This document shows positions 15,461 through 23,686 of a DNA stretch of 35,254 nt, piece after piece (position 1 is the first letter of the stretch; each line of letters opens with the position of its first letter). The notes beneath the pieces are model-generated. The model made no database searches. It was not told the DNA's origin and worked only from the letters and a program-made list of their open reading frames with translations. This DNA comes from Paenibacillus sp. An7 (GTDB lineage: Bacteria; Bacillota; Bacilli; Paenibacillales; Paenibacillaceae). The stretch lies in contig NZ_WTWX01000026.1 in NCBI RefSeq assembly GCF_009870785.1, forward strand, positions 1 to 35,254, written 5' to 3'. The translations under genes and the position numbers were made by a program.

Positions 15461-16027
15461 ATGCTGAATCCAAAACCGGTAATTATTGAAGAGTACAATG
15501 CAGAATGGCCAAAAGCATTCAAACGAATAGAAACAGCTTTATCTGAAGAAATTGATGATCTAGTAATTCGAATCGAACATGTTGGAAGCACTTCCGTACC
15601 GGGTCTTGCAGCTAAGCCAATTATTGATATTGACGTAGTGATTAAATCTATGGATTACCTGCCAGAAATAATCAAAAAGTTAGAAGTACTAGGATATCTA
15701 CATGAAGGTGATCTAGGTATTAAGAATAATGAAGCATTCGCAAGAAGAGATATATATGTACCCTACAGTAGTGAAGGTAATGAGAAGTATGAACATCATT
15801 TATATGTATGCGATGAAGAAAGTGAAGAACTAAATAGGCATATTATATTTCGAGATACATTAAAAAATAATCCTCTACTAGTATCTGAGTATGCAAGTTT
15901 AAAAATCGAACTGTCCAATAAATTTACGAATAATCGCAAAGCTTATACCGAAGGTAAGACTAAGTTTGTAACGAGAGTAATGAATGAATATGTTACGCCA
16001 TATACCAAAGGAAGATTAGATGATTAA
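15461..16027 (+). CDS. GrpB family nucleotidyltransferase-like protein (UPF0157)
   Basis: This 188-residue GrpB/UPF0157 protein has EEYNAEWPKAFKRIE at the start, the signature RIEHVGSTSVPGLAAKPIID with the two acidic residues of the nucleotidyltransferase fold (IDIDVVI), and a conserved HHLYVCDEESEEL segment. The family resembles minimal nucleotidyltransferases but has no firmly assigned reaction; some members are coupled to dephospho-CoA kinase. AAAGGAG lies 7 bases before the ATG, so I use 15461 and not the adjacent TTG at 15458. Its stop overlaps the start of the HAD gene by 8 bases, which implies translational coupling. Confidence 0.9.
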   Translation: MLNPKPVIIEEYNAEWPKAFKRIETALSEEIDDLVIRIEHVGSTSVPGLAAKPIIDIDVVIKSMDYLPEIIKKLEVLGYLHEGDLGIKNNEAFARRDIYVPYSSEGNEKYEHHLYVCDEESEELNRHIIFRDTLKNNPLLVSEYASLKIELSNKFTNNRKAYTEGKTKFVTRVMNEYVTPYTKGRLDD

Positions 16028-16682
16028 AGGAATCTTATTTGATTTAGATGGAACTTTGCTGGATCGGGATACGTCTTTACTTGGTTTTCTTGAAAACCAG
16101 TATGATCGTATTCATGCTTTTCATAAAGTTGAAAAACATATTTTTATAGAAAGATTTGTTCAACTGGATCAAAAAGGATATGTTTGGAAAGATAAAGTTT
16201 ATCAACAACTCATAGAAGAAATAGGAATAGATTTAAGCTGGCAAGAATTACTAGAGGATTACGTAGAATCATTTCAAAATCATTGTAATGGTTTTTCAGG
16301 GCTATTTGAAATGCTTGATTATTTAAAAGAAAAGAATCTTAAGCTAGGTATTATTTCAAATGGGTATAGTCGTTTCCAGATGAATAATATTACAGGACTT
16401 AAGATTGGCCATTATTTTGACGAGATATTAATTTCTGAAACCGAAGGGCTAAGAAAACCGGATATTAGAATTTTCAAGACAGCATTAGACCGTTTAGGAT
16501 TAGAACCTAAAGAATCAATATTCTTAGGAGATCATCCAATTAACGATGTAGAAGCCAGTAATAACGCTGGTATGCTAGGTATATGGAAAGAAGATGACTT
16601 TTATGAAAGACCATCAAGTGAATATAGATCAATAAAAAGCTTGTTAGAATTGAAAGATATCCTCGTAACTATTTCAAATTGA
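16020..16682 (+). CDS. HAD-family hydrolase (phosphatase-like)
   Basis: This 220-residue HAD subfamily IA protein has motif I DLDGTLLDRD (nucleophile D9, acid D11), motif II IISNGYS, motif III KPDIRIF preceded by SETEGLRKPD, and motif IV FLGDHPINDVEA. A helical cap lies between motifs I and II. It probably removes phosphate from a small phosphorylated metabolite. The ATG overlaps the end of the GrpB gene, so the pair forms a two-gene operon: a nucleotidyltransferase-like protein with a phosphatase. Confidence 0.9.
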   Translation: MIKGILFDLDGTLLDRDTSLLGFLENQYDRIHAFHKVEKHIFIERFVQLDQKGYVWKDKVYQQLIEEIGIDLSWQELLEDYVESFQNHCNGFSGLFEMLDYLKEKNLKLGIISNGYSRFQMNNITGLKIGHYFDEILISETEGLRKPDIRIFKTALDRLGLEPKESIFLGDHPINDVEASNNAGMLGIWKEDDFYERPSSEYRSIKSLLELKDILVTISN

Positions 16683-16688
16683 TTAATA

Positions 16689-17074
16689 TAATAGGGGGGG
16701 ATATCTTCTAATGAATATGTGATTCATACGAAAATATGGTTGGTGAAATCGGAAAATACAACTGGATCTTTTGTCACAATGTACTTAAATACAGCTGGAT
16801 ATGAAATTTTAGGTTGTTTTTGGAGTACATAATCTCTATGGATGTATTAAAGATAATGATATAGAACAAAGTGAAGAAAGCATAACAAAATGATAACACT
16901 GGAATTTGAACTTGGGTGCCACAAATCTATGTTGAAGATGTTCGACAAACATATAACGAGTTAAATAAAAACATAGAAATTCAATGGATAAGGACACCTT
17001 TTGCAACCGAATCTGGTCATATCGCCGTAATGGAAGCTCCTGATGGGAATGTATTTGTATTAGTTGGAAAGTAA
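16689..17074 (+). pseudogene. Glyoxalase/VOC-family gene with multiple frameshifts
   Basis: The last part, 16913-17074, is a clear C-terminal half of a vicinal-oxygen-chelate (glyoxalase/bleomycin-resistance-like) protein: WVPQIYVEDVRQTYNELNKN, then IQWIRTPFATESGHIAVMEA and a terminal PDGNVFVLVGK. Just before it, MITLEFEL lies in another frame, and an upstream open piece, 16708-16833 (EYVIHTKIWLVKSENTTG), is in a third context and may belong to something else. No single frame joins them, so the gene carries at least one frameshift and is not functional as a whole. A GGGGGGG ribosome site at 16695 precedes a short ATG frame. Confidence 0.7.
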
Positions 17075-17179
17075 CCCATAAGACATTTTAAATGTGCTAA
17101 TAGAGATGTAATTGGTTTCTTACACAATGCAAGATACTAATTTACTTAAAAAAGTATTGTTTAGAAAGCAGGAGCGATC

Positions 17180-17572
17180 ATGAAAAATTATTATATTGCA
17201 TCAAGCTTTAAAAATATAGAAACCGTACGCAAGGTAAGCGTACGATTAAGACAAGAGGGATTATATCATACATACGACTGGACTACTAATAAAAATATTA
17301 CTTCAATTGATGAACTAAAGACCATAGGGAAGAAGGAAATAGACGCAGTCATGTGTTCTGATTTTATTGTAGTTTTATTTCCGGCAGGTAAAGGAAGTCA
17401 CGTCGAACTTGGCATTGCAATCGGAAATGGGATTAAAGCATATCTATACTCACAGGATGATGAAATTAACGACTTGGAAACAACGAGTACTTTTTATCAT
17501 GTAGACGGAGTTAGTAAATGCAGCGGCACCATAGAGGAATTAATACAAACCATATTAGAAGATCAGAAATAA
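17180..17572 (+). CDS. Nucleoside 2-deoxyribosyltransferase-like protein
   Basis: The product is 130 residues, starting MKNYYIASSFKNIETVRKVS. The N-terminal Y-Y-I-A-S strand, the YDWT turn near residue 38 and the later GKGSHVELGIAIGNGIKAYL motif, with its acidic residue, match the nucleoside 2-deoxyribosyltransferase-like (Rossmann/TIR-related) fold, where the Glu is the catalytic nucleophile. A role in nucleoside turnover or glycosidic-bond chemistry is likely; NAD-type substrates used by related folds are also possible. AGGAG lies 5 bases before the ATG. No immediate operon partner follows. Confidence 0.7.
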   Translation: MKNYYIASSFKNIETVRKVSVRLRQEGLYHTYDWTTNKNITSIDELKTIGKKEIDAVMCSDFIVVLFPAGKGSHVELGIAIGNGIKAYLYSQDDEINDLETTSTFYHVDGVSKCSGTIEELIQTILEDQK

Positions 17573-17815
17573 GACAAAGTTATTAAATATGGTTTCCAAC
17601 ACTGCTGAGAAAATAATCTGATTACATATCATGATCATCAACTGCTAATTTTGCTCTTATCAAATACTTAATAACATTTGTATACATATTCTAATCTTTA
17701 TCAGGTTTAGTAAATCCCTACGCACCGGAGTTTGCATGTCCTTTCATGTGTAAGCATGTTAAAATAGAAAAGATATTGAGTACATAAGGCATGGAGAAAA
17801 GGCAGGGAGCAATCT

Positions 17816-18799
17816 ATGAAACCTAAACTTAATGATGTTGCAAAATTAGCTGGAGTTTCACCAACGACCGTTTCTCGGGTGCTTAATAATCGGGGCTATA
17901 TCAGTCAGGAAACGAAAGATCGAGTTCAGGAAGCGATGCAGCAGCTGAATTATTTTCCTAATGACGTTGCCAGGTCACTATTTAGTAAACGAACGAATTT
18001 GATTGGTTTAATCATTCCGACAACAAGCAACCCTTTCTTTGGAGAGCTAACTTTTCATATTGAGAATATTTGTGCGTCACTAGGCTATAAACTGCTGATC
18101 TGTAACAGTTTAAACCAACTGGATAAAGAAGAAGCTTATGTAGATATGCTGATGCGCAATCAAGTGGACGGGATTATCGTAGGAACACATAACCGAGGTA
18201 TTGTAAATTATGATCAGAAAAATATAGCGGTCGTTGCGATTGATCGCTTCTTATCGGATACCATTCCTGTTGTTGGATCAGATAATTACATGGGCGGGAA
18301 AATGGCTTCAGAGCTGCTGATTGATAAGGGATGCCAGCATATCTTGCACATGAATGGACCTGTAGAATTGGAAACTCCAGCAAGCTTAAGAAGAAAAGCT
18401 TATGAAGATGTGATGGAGCAGCATGGCCGAGAGGCAATAACCTATGAAGTTCGTGATCCTTTCCATCAACAAAACCATAATGAACCGATTCAGCGGTTAC
18501 TCGATGAGCACCCTGAAGTAGATGGATTGTTTGCGAGTAATGACTTGGTGGCAGCGTCATTTATTGCTCAAGCAAGAAAACGTGGCAAACGTGTTCCTGA
18601 GGATATTCGGGTGATTGGATATGACGGTACAGAAACCACACGTAACTTACTCCCAGAATTAACGACGATTCAGCAGCCTATTCAGGAGATCGCAAGATCT
18701 GCAGTCGAGCTGCTAATCAAAGAAATTGAAGGGGAATTCAGTGATCTTCCGCGAGAAACCTATCTACCTGTGAAACTTATTGAAGCTAGTACCGTATAG
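17816..18799 (+). CDS. LacI-family transcriptional regulator (sucrose-utilisation type)
   Basis: This 327-residue repressor has the standard order: an N-terminal helix-turn-helix (LNDVAKLAGVSPTTVSRVLN), the hinge helix region (NDVARSLFSKRTNLIGLIIP) and a periplasmic-binding-protein-like sugar-sensing core containing FASNDLVAASFIAQARKRG and DIRVIGYDGTETTRNLLPEL. GGGAGC lies 6 bases before the ATG. It sits directly upstream of, and in the same direction as, the permease and GH32 genes, with three operator-like elements in the gap, so it most likely represses those genes until sugar binds. A weak promoter with palindromic elements (GCATG repeats near 17735-17758) lies before it, which may mean self-control. 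Confidence 0.9.
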   Translation: MKPKLNDVAKLAGVSPTTVSRVLNNRGYISQETKDRVQEAMQQLNYFPNDVARSLFSKRTNLIGLIIPTTSNPFFGELTFHIENICASLGYKLLICNSLNQLDKEEAYVDMLMRNQVDGIIVGTHNRGIVNYDQKNIAVVAIDRFLSDTIPVVGSDNYMGGKMASELLIDKGCQHILHMNGPVELETPASLRRKAYEDVMEQHGREAITYEVRDPFHQQNHNEPIQRLLDEHPEVDGLFASNDLVAASFIAQARKRGKRVPEDIRVIGYDGTETTRNLLPELTTIQQPIQEIARSAVELLIKEIEGEFSDLPRETYLPVKLIEASTV

Positions 18800-18862
18800 A
18801 ACGAAGTTGACACCTAGTAGTAAGTTGTTACAAGAATTTATATCATCAGTGAAATAAAGATA

Positions 18863-18886
18863 AAAGGAGAGGACTCCTTTTTCTTT
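18863..18886 (+). terminator. Intrinsic terminator of the regulator gene
   Basis: AAAGGAG (18863-18869) pairs with CTCCTTT (18874-18880) around AGGA, followed by TTCTTTTT. It lies 63 bases after the regulator stop, so permease transcription must start afresh from the promoter at 18907. Confidence 0.75.
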
Positions 18887-18896
18887 TTAAATAGTA

Positions 18897-18912
18897 TGTC
18901 AATCGGTTGACA
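18897..18912. promoter_or_regulatory. LacI-type operator overlapping the -35 element
   Basis: TGTCAATCGGTTGACA has perfect TGTCAA/TTGACA arms around a TCGG centre, the shape of LacI-family operators. The right arm is also the -35 hexamer, so bound repressor would block RNA polymerase. It is the likely site of the adjoining regulator, though this needs experimental confirmation. Confidence 0.7.
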
Positions 18913-18935
18913 TATGAAAGCGGTTGACATATAAT
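18907..18935 (+). promoter_or_regulatory. Consensus sigma-A promoter of the permease/GH32 genes
   Basis: TTGACA (18907-18912) and TATAAT (18930-18935) are both perfect and separated by exactly 17 bases. The spacer contains a second operator-like half, TGAAAGCGGTTGACA (18915-18929). Confidence 0.88.
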
Positions 18936-18940
18936 CTGTT

Positions 18941-18962
18941 TGTAAGCGTTAACGTGTTTACA
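18941..18962. promoter_or_regulatory. Catabolite-response-like (cre) or second repressor site
   Basis: TGTAAGCGTTAACG (18941-18954) fits the CcpA cre pattern TGWAANCGNTNWCA at 13 of 14 positions. It is extended to TGTAA...TTACA (18941-18962). Its position just after the expected start of transcription would give roadblock repression. It could equally be a second site for the LacI regulator, since the two patterns overlap. Confidence 0.6.
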
Positions 18963-18997
18963 TCACATTAAATGTTCAACTTAGAGGAGCGTTCGAT

Positions 18998-20248
18998 ATG
19001 AGACATTCAAAGAGCATGTACTGGAAACTAAGCGCCTATTTCTTCTTTTTCTTCTTTACATGGTCAGCAAGTTATTCATTGTTTTCGATTTGGCTTGGGC
19101 AAGAAATCAATCTGAATGGTACTGAAACAGGTATTATCTTTACTGTAAACGCTATCTTTGCATTATGTATGCAACCGCTTTATGGCTTTATCTCCGACAA
19201 AATTGGACTCAAGAAGCATATTCTATTTTTAATTAGCGGTTTGCTCTTAATTGTTGGTCCCTTCTATATCTTTGTTTATGGGCCATTGCTACGGTACAAT
19301 GTATTTCTTGGCGCCATTGTAGGCGGATTATACTTAGGTGTTGCTTTCTTGGCAGGGATCGGAGCTATCGAATCTTATGTTGAGAAAGTCAGTCGCAAAT
19401 ATGACTTTGAATACGGCAAATCTCGTATGTGGGGCTCGCTAGGTTGGGCAGCAGCAACCTTCTTTGCTGGACAGTTCTTTAATATCAACCCAAACATTAA
19501 CTTCTGGATTGCATCGGTGTCTGCTGTCATTTTATTCATTATCATGATGTCAATTAAAGTTGAGATGACAGAATCCGAGATGGAACAGGCTGAGTCTATA
19601 AACTTTAGGCAAGTCGGCCATTTGTTTACAGATAAGCATTTCTGGTTCTTTATTGTATATGTCCTTGGTGTTACGTGTATCTACAATGTGTATGATCAGC
19701 AGTTTCCGATTTTCTTTTCATCGGCATTCGCTAGCATTGCATTAGGTAATCAGGTGTACGGTTACTTAAATTCCTTCCAAGTATTCTTGGAAGCAGGGAT
19801 GATGTTCTTAGCTCCGTTTGTTGTCAACAAAATTGGCGCGAAGAGAGGTCTAATATTGGCAGGGTTTTTAATGTCATTCCGTATCGTGGGCTCCGGCTTA
19901 GTTATTGGTCCTTACGGTATCTCAGCTATGAAATTGATTCACGCATTGGAACTGCCAATCATGCTGATCTCTGTATTCAAGTATTTGGCTGCTAATTTTG
20001 ATACGCGTCTGTCATCGATTTTGTATCTGGTAGGATATCAGTTTACGAGTCAGGTAGGAGCTTCGATCTTCTCCCCAATTGCTGGGGCGCTTTATGACAT
20101 CAGAGGATTTGCGAATACATACTTGATTATGGGGATATTCGTATTTGCCTTTACGACAATCTCAATCTTTACCTTAAAGAAAGATCCAAAAAAGCCTAAT
20201 CATCTGGAACCTCAAACTCAAACAAGTTCGAATATGGAATTAGCATAG
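18998..20248 (+). CDS. LacY/CscB-type oligosaccharide:proton symporter, sucrose permease
   Basis: The protein is 416 residues with about 12 membrane helices and belongs to the oligosaccharide:H+ symporter branch of the MFS. It keeps the key LacY/CscB block: GAIESYVEKVSRKYDFEYGK followed by SRMWGSLGWA, which carries the acidic and Arg residues matching Glu126 and Arg144 in LacY. A short aromatic start (MYWKLSAYFFFFFFTWSASY) is also typical. AGAGGAG lies 8 bases before the ATG. The GH32 gene follows 11 bases later in the same operon. As this is a proton symporter and not a PTS component, sugar would enter unphosphorylated. No sugar kinase gene follows in this operon. Confidence 0.9.
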   Translation: MRHSKSMYWKLSAYFFFFFFTWSASYSLFSIWLGQEINLNGTETGIIFTVNAIFALCMQPLYGFISDKIGLKKHILFLISGLLLIVGPFYIFVYGPLLRYNVFLGAIVGGLYLGVAFLAGIGAIESYVEKVSRKYDFEYGKSRMWGSLGWAAATFFAGQFFNINPNINFWIASVSAVILFIIMMSIKVEMTESEMEQAESINFRQVGHLFTDKHFWFFIVYVLGVTCIYNVYDQQFPIFFSSAFASIALGNQVYGYLNSFQVFLEAGMMFLAPFVVNKIGAKRGLILAGFLMSFRIVGSGLVIGPYGISAMKLIHALELPIMLISVFKYLAANFDTRLSSILYLVGYQFTSQVGASIFSPIAGALYDIRGFANTYLIMGIFVFAFTTISIFTLKKDPKKPNHLEPQTQTSSNMELA

Positions 20249-20259
20249 GAGGAAAACTT

Positions 20260-21741
20260 ATGAACACATATCACAACAATACGAAGCAAGCTGAGGAAGC
20301 ATTGGAACAGGCAAAAGCGAAAATGAACAAGCGTTACCGCTTAGGGTATCATATTATGGCGCCAGCAAACTGGATTAACGATCCGAATGGTTTGGTTCAA
20401 TATAAAGGTGAATATCACGCTTTTTATCAGCATCATCCTTATGATGAGAACTGGGGACCCATGCACTGGGGCCACGTTAAAAGTAAAGATCTTGTACATT
20501 GGGAGCATTGTCCGATTGCGTTAGCGCCAGGAGATGTATGTGACCTTGATGGCTGCTTCTCCGGAAGTGCGGTAGATAATAACGGCGAACTGACGCTCAT
20601 CTATACCGGGCATCACTATATTGATCAACCAAACGACATCTTTTTTCAAAATCAAAATGTGGCCGTGAGCACAGATGGTATTCATTTCACAAAAATAGAA
20701 CAGAATCCTGTAATTGCTGAGCCTCCGGCTGACAGCTCTCAACATTTCCGTGATCCAAAGGTATGGAAACATGAGGATACATGGTACATGATCTTAGGCA
20801 ACAGTACAAAAGAAGGGGAGCCGCGTGTTATTTTGTATACTTCGCCTGATCTTAGAAAGTGGACGTATCATGGTGTGCTTCTGCAAGGAGACAAGGATAT
20901 GGGCTTCATGTGGGAGTGCCCGGACTTCTTTGAACTGGGCGGCAAACATGTATTTATGTTCTCTCCTCAAGGTATTGACGCTGAGGGAGATAAGTACAAT
21001 AACTTATTCCAGACGGGGTACTATGTTGGCGAATATGATTATGGCACGAATGAATATAAACATGGCGAGTTTATAGAACTTGATAACGGTCATGACTTTT
21101 ATGCAGTTCAAACCTTCCTAGATGATCAAGGTCGCCGTATTGCGATTGGCTGGATGGATATGTGGGAATCCGAGATGCCGACAAAAGCAGATGGTTGGTG
21201 CGGTGCGCTGACGATTCCACGTGTACTTACACTCGGTGAGAATAACAAGGTTCTCATGAACCCTGTTGATGAAATGAAGCTGCTTCGTCAAAGTGAACAT
21301 ATTGTACTTCAAGATCAAGTTTTTTCTGGGAGCTCTTTGACGGAAGTTGAAGCTGATCTGCTAGAAGTGAAGGTTGTGTTCGACCTTACGAAAACAAGTG
21401 CGGATCTCGTAGGATTGAAGCTTCGTGGTACTGATCATGAGGAAACAGTGATCACTTATTCCATTCCGGAACAGAAGCTTATGCTTGATTGCTCCAAGTC
21501 AGGCAAGAAGACAGATGGCGTTCGCCGTACAGCTTTAAGTGCTGAGGGACTGCTGACATTGCATGTCTATGTAGATCGCTCATCGATTGAATTGTTTGCA
21601 AATGAAGGACAAGCTGCGATGACAAGCCGCATCTATCCGAGTGAGAAGCTATTAGGCATTGAACTCGTAACTGAAGGCGGAGAAGCTAAGGTAAACGAAA
21701 TGACATATTGGAATTTAAAAGATATCTGGCAAGCTGAATAA
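20260..21741 (+). CDS. GH32 sucrose hydrolase (invertase/sucrose-6-phosphate hydrolase family)
   Basis: The product is 493 residues. The five-bladed GH32 domain has the nucleophile motif NWINDPNG (D41), the transition-state motif FRDPK (D165) and the acid/base motif WECPDF (E219). A C-terminal beta-sandwich (about 350-490, including VDRSSIELFANEG) completes the fold. It hydrolyses beta-fructofuranosides such as sucrose to glucose and fructose. There is no signal peptide, so it is cytosolic, consistent with the neighbouring permease delivering intact sugar. It lacks an adjacent PTS, so free sucrose is a likelier substrate than sucrose-6-phosphate, though the sequence cannot separate them. AGGAGGA lies 7-8 bases before the ATG. 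Confidence 0.92.
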   Translation: MNTYHNNTKQAEEALEQAKAKMNKRYRLGYHIMAPANWINDPNGLVQYKGEYHAFYQHHPYDENWGPMHWGHVKSKDLVHWEHCPIALAPGDVCDLDGCFSGSAVDNNGELTLIYTGHHYIDQPNDIFFQNQNVAVSTDGIHFTKIEQNPVIAEPPADSSQHFRDPKVWKHEDTWYMILGNSTKEGEPRVILYTSPDLRKWTYHGVLLQGDKDMGFMWECPDFFELGGKHVFMFSPQGIDAEGDKYNNLFQTGYYVGEYDYGTNEYKHGEFIELDNGHDFYAVQTFLDDQGRRIAIGWMDMWESEMPTKADGWCGALTIPRVLTLGENNKVLMNPVDEMKLLRQSEHIVLQDQVFSGSSLTEVEADLLEVKVVFDLTKTSADLVGLKLRGTDHEETVITYSIPEQKLMLDCSKSGKKTDGVRRTALSAEGLLTLHVYVDRSSIELFANEGQAAMTSRIYPSEKLLGIELVTEGGEAKVNEMTYWNLKDIWQAE

Positions 21742-21751
21742 TGATGAAACA

Positions 21752-21798
21752 AAAGACTGCTTTTCTGAGCCTTACAGTGACTCGGAAAGCAGTCTTTT
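21752..21798 (+). terminator. Strong intrinsic terminator of the sucrose operon
   Basis: AAAGACTGCTTTTCTGAG pairs with CTCGGAAAGCAGTCTTT with one weak inner pair and an 11-base loop, followed by TTTTTGTTTT. It ends the permease/GH32 operon. Confidence 0.93.
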
Positions 21799-21937
21799 TT
21801 TGTTTTGCGAAGTAGTTATCAGCATATTATCTTATAGAGCTAAACCATGATAATACACTAAATAAGCTACTTAAAAATATAACGGATAACCATGCGAACC
21901 GTATAATACTAAAATTTAAAGTGGAGGATGTAAAACT

Positions 21938-21976
21938 TTGTTCGTAAGAACACGTTTAAAGCTATATAAGGATTAA
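21938..21976 (+). other. Possible leader peptide or gene start remnant
   Basis: TGGAGGATG precedes a TTG at 21938 that opens a 12-codon frame reading MFVRTRLKLYKD. A TATAAT occurs upstream at 21902-21907. It may be a leader peptide before the CTG-initiated gene, a relic of a gene start, or chance. Confidence 0.25.
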
Positions 21977-22030
21977 TAAAGCTAGAGGAATTTCAAACGG
22001 ACAATGATCAGATGAAAAGGAGGCGGGGTT

Positions 22031-22375
22031 CTGTATAACAACATAAAACGACTACTGCTCGTTGTCATGGTATTCACTGTGACTTTATTAAACACAGGAA
22101 AGGCATTCGCCGAAAGCTATCCTCGTGCAATCGCTCTAAATAACTCTGTGTACCTAGTTTCTGATGTAAAGATAGATATAAACAATATTGGCAAGGAGAT
22201 GGGGAAGATTCAGCGCCAAAGAGCTCCCATGCCAAAGAAAAACGGTGAATCAAATGATATACCCGTTGGAAGTCTGATTTTTGAAATTAAGGATATTAAT
22301 TCTCTAGATGCGGTAGCAGTTAAGCTGGATAATAAGTTTTACTTCGCATCTCAAAAAAATTTCAATACAAAGTAA
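22031..22375 (+). CDS. Secreted small protein with a probable CTG start
   Basis: From CTG at 22031 the product is 114 residues beginning YNNIKRLLLVVMVFTVTLLN after the initiator, followed by TGKAFA and then ESYPRAI. This gives a complete signal peptide with a positive N-region, a hydrophobic core and an AFA cleavage site. AGGAGG lies 7 bases before the CTG, whereas the first in-frame ATG (22067) lacks a ribosome site and would cut into the signal. No ATG, GTG or TTG lies between the upstream stop at 22013 and 22067. The mature part contains NNSVYLVSDVKI and a SNDIPVGSLIFEIKDIN-like stretch. The family function is unknown to me. Confidence 0.65.
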   Translation: MYNNIKRLLLVVMVFTVTLLNTGKAFAESYPRAIALNNSVYLVSDVKIDINNIGKEMGKIQRQRAPMPKKNGESNDIPVGSLIFEIKDINSLDAVAVKLDNKFYFASQKNFNTK

Positions 22376-22508
22376 CAGCGGAAAGACGTTACTACCAGTT
22401 TCAATTATTTGTCTTATGGTTCTTATAGTCATCATGTTTAGGATCAGAAGCAGAAAGCATTAATTCGATGTTGTAAAAATAATACGGCTCATAAGAGAGG
22501 GTTATCCT

Positions 22509-22892
22509 ATGAAACGAAAAATACTCATTAGTATAACGACCGTTCTATACTTATCCATCCTCATTGCATGTCAATCAAATCAAAATACCGAGCCAAATGA
22601 TTTAGGTAACCAAATAGAGAGAAACTTGGTGTCAATCATGGATAACAACAGTGCACTTGCATCAAGTAACCCTGCCGCCTATATTCAGGACAATCAAAAT
22701 TTATATGACGAGATATTAGCATCTGGAGATAAGGGTTTGGAATTTTTGCTTAACGAGCTCAAGAATAGTAAGGAAGATGGATTAAAGGAATGGATCATGG
22801 CAAAAGCATGTCAAGACATATTAAAGGATGAAAGCCAAATCGGAGGCTGGAGTACAGGGAAAGAATGGCTTAGCAAATACGAAAGTCTATGA
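22509..22892 (+). CDS. Lipoprotein of unknown function
   Basis: This 127-residue precursor begins MKRKILISITTVLYLSILIA and has a lipobox-like IACQSN cleavage site, so it should be anchored on the outer face of the membrane. The mature part is helical and acidic, with NPAAYIQDNQNLYDEILASG and KEWIMAKACQDIL, and reads like a small helical repeat protein. GAGAGGG lies upstream of the ATG. It follows the CTG-initiated secreted gene, which may be a partner, with 133 bases between. Confidence 0.65.
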   Translation: MKRKILISITTVLYLSILIACQSNQNTEPNDLGNQIERNLVSIMDNNSALASSNPAAYIQDNQNLYDEILASGDKGLEFLLNELKNSKEDGLKEWIMAKACQDILKDESQIGGWSTGKEWLSKYESL

Positions 22893-22962
22893 CCAAGCAA
22901 GGATATGGATAACTTAAACAATTTATATCCAATTGAGGCAGAAGGAAAAGCAGATTAAATGA

Positions 22963-23002
22963 AAGAGGCAGTATGGAGCTTAATAGTTCTATACTGCCTC
23001 TT
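22963..23002. terminator. Strong hairpin, terminator-like
   Basis: AAGAGGCAGTAT (22963-22974) pairs perfectly with ATACTGCCTCTT (22991-23002) with a 16-base loop. A long T-run is missing on the plus strand, so efficiency as an intrinsic terminator is uncertain. Confidence 0.55.
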
Positions 23003-23006
23003 AATG

Positions 23007-23037
23007 TTCCACTGAACAAAAATTTAAGGAAGTGGAA
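23007..23037. other. Second inverted repeat downstream
   Basis: TTCCACT (23007-23013) and AGTGGAA (23031-23037) are perfect 7-base arms 17 bases apart. They start a few bases after the preceding hairpin. No T-run follows. Function is not clear. Confidence 0.3.
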
Positions 23038-23234
23038 TGGTAGAATGGACCCGTAAAATTATCGTCCTAATATCGTCCCCATTGGAAGAAACTCTCATCT
23101 ATTTACAATGTAGGCTCGCTTGAAAGGCTATCGCCTTTTAGTAGAAAACTGTATAATATTGGAATAACAAAGCCGATTAAAGTGAGCTATCATTGAGATG
23201 AGAATTCATGGGAACATAAACATCGGATAACAAC

Positions 23235-23272
23235 AGTTTGAGCATAGGTTAAGTGTCCTAAAAATTCAAACT
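23235..23272 (+). promoter_or_regulatory. Leader hairpin upstream of the OPRTase fragment
   Basis: AGTTTGA (23235-23241) pairs with TCAAACT (23266-23272), and inside it TAGG (23245-23248) pairs with CCTA (23257-23260). It may be a leftover attenuator of the gene whose start is lost. Otherwise bases 23038-23320 contain no gene; a TATAAT occurs at 23153-23158 with a poor -35. Confidence 0.3.
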
Positions 23273-23320
23273 AAAGATAGAAATAACGAGAACTATTATA
23301 CCAATACTTGGAGGTCATTT

Positions 23321-23686
23321 CTGGGTGGTGTACCGGTAGCGACAGCACTCTCTTTAAAATCAGGTATCCCCGCAGCATTTGTAAGAAAAAAGACTAAAGC
23401 ATATGGTACTTGTAAATTAGCTGAAGGTATCGATGTGAAGGGAAAGCGAATCTGTATTGTTGAAGATGTGGTAACAACAGGTGGCCAAGTGATATTAAGT
23501 GCTAAAGACTTAAGAGAAGCCGGAGCAATCGTCACCGATGTTGTGATTGTAATAGAAAGAGACATAGAAGGCAGAAAGAGACTAGAAGCAGAAGGACTTA
23601 CATTATATTCATTATTTAAGATGGAAGAATTAGTGGAGGCAGCTCAAGACACAAGTGACTTGAATTTGATAAAGGGGAAGGCATGA
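23321..23686 (+). pseudogene. 5'-truncated orotate phosphoribosyltransferase-like gene
   Basis: From 23321 the frame reads LGGVPVATALSLKSGIPAAF, then VRKKTKAYGTCKLAEG and the PRPP-binding motif ICIVEDVVTTGGQV, all characteristic of OPRTase. The first 60 or so residues of the family are missing. Upstream of LGGVPVA the frame is open to a stop at 23228 but has no ATG, GTG or TTG and no resemblance to the family. I infer a deletion or recombination junction near 23320. A truncated product from the GTG at 23435 would lack the orotate site. Its TGA is immediately followed by the ATG of the acetyltransferase gene (TGAATG), so the two were an operon. Confidence 0.75.

Noticed and set aside
18174..18560. 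128-codon minus-strand frame inside the LacI gene
   Set aside because: This is a shadow of a well-supported regulator. Composition is typical of antisense reading, and it has no ribosome site.
23296..23565. 89-codon minus-strand frame over the OPRTase fragment
   Set aside because: It lies antisense to clear family motifs (LGGVPVA, VEDVVTTGG), so it is a shadow.
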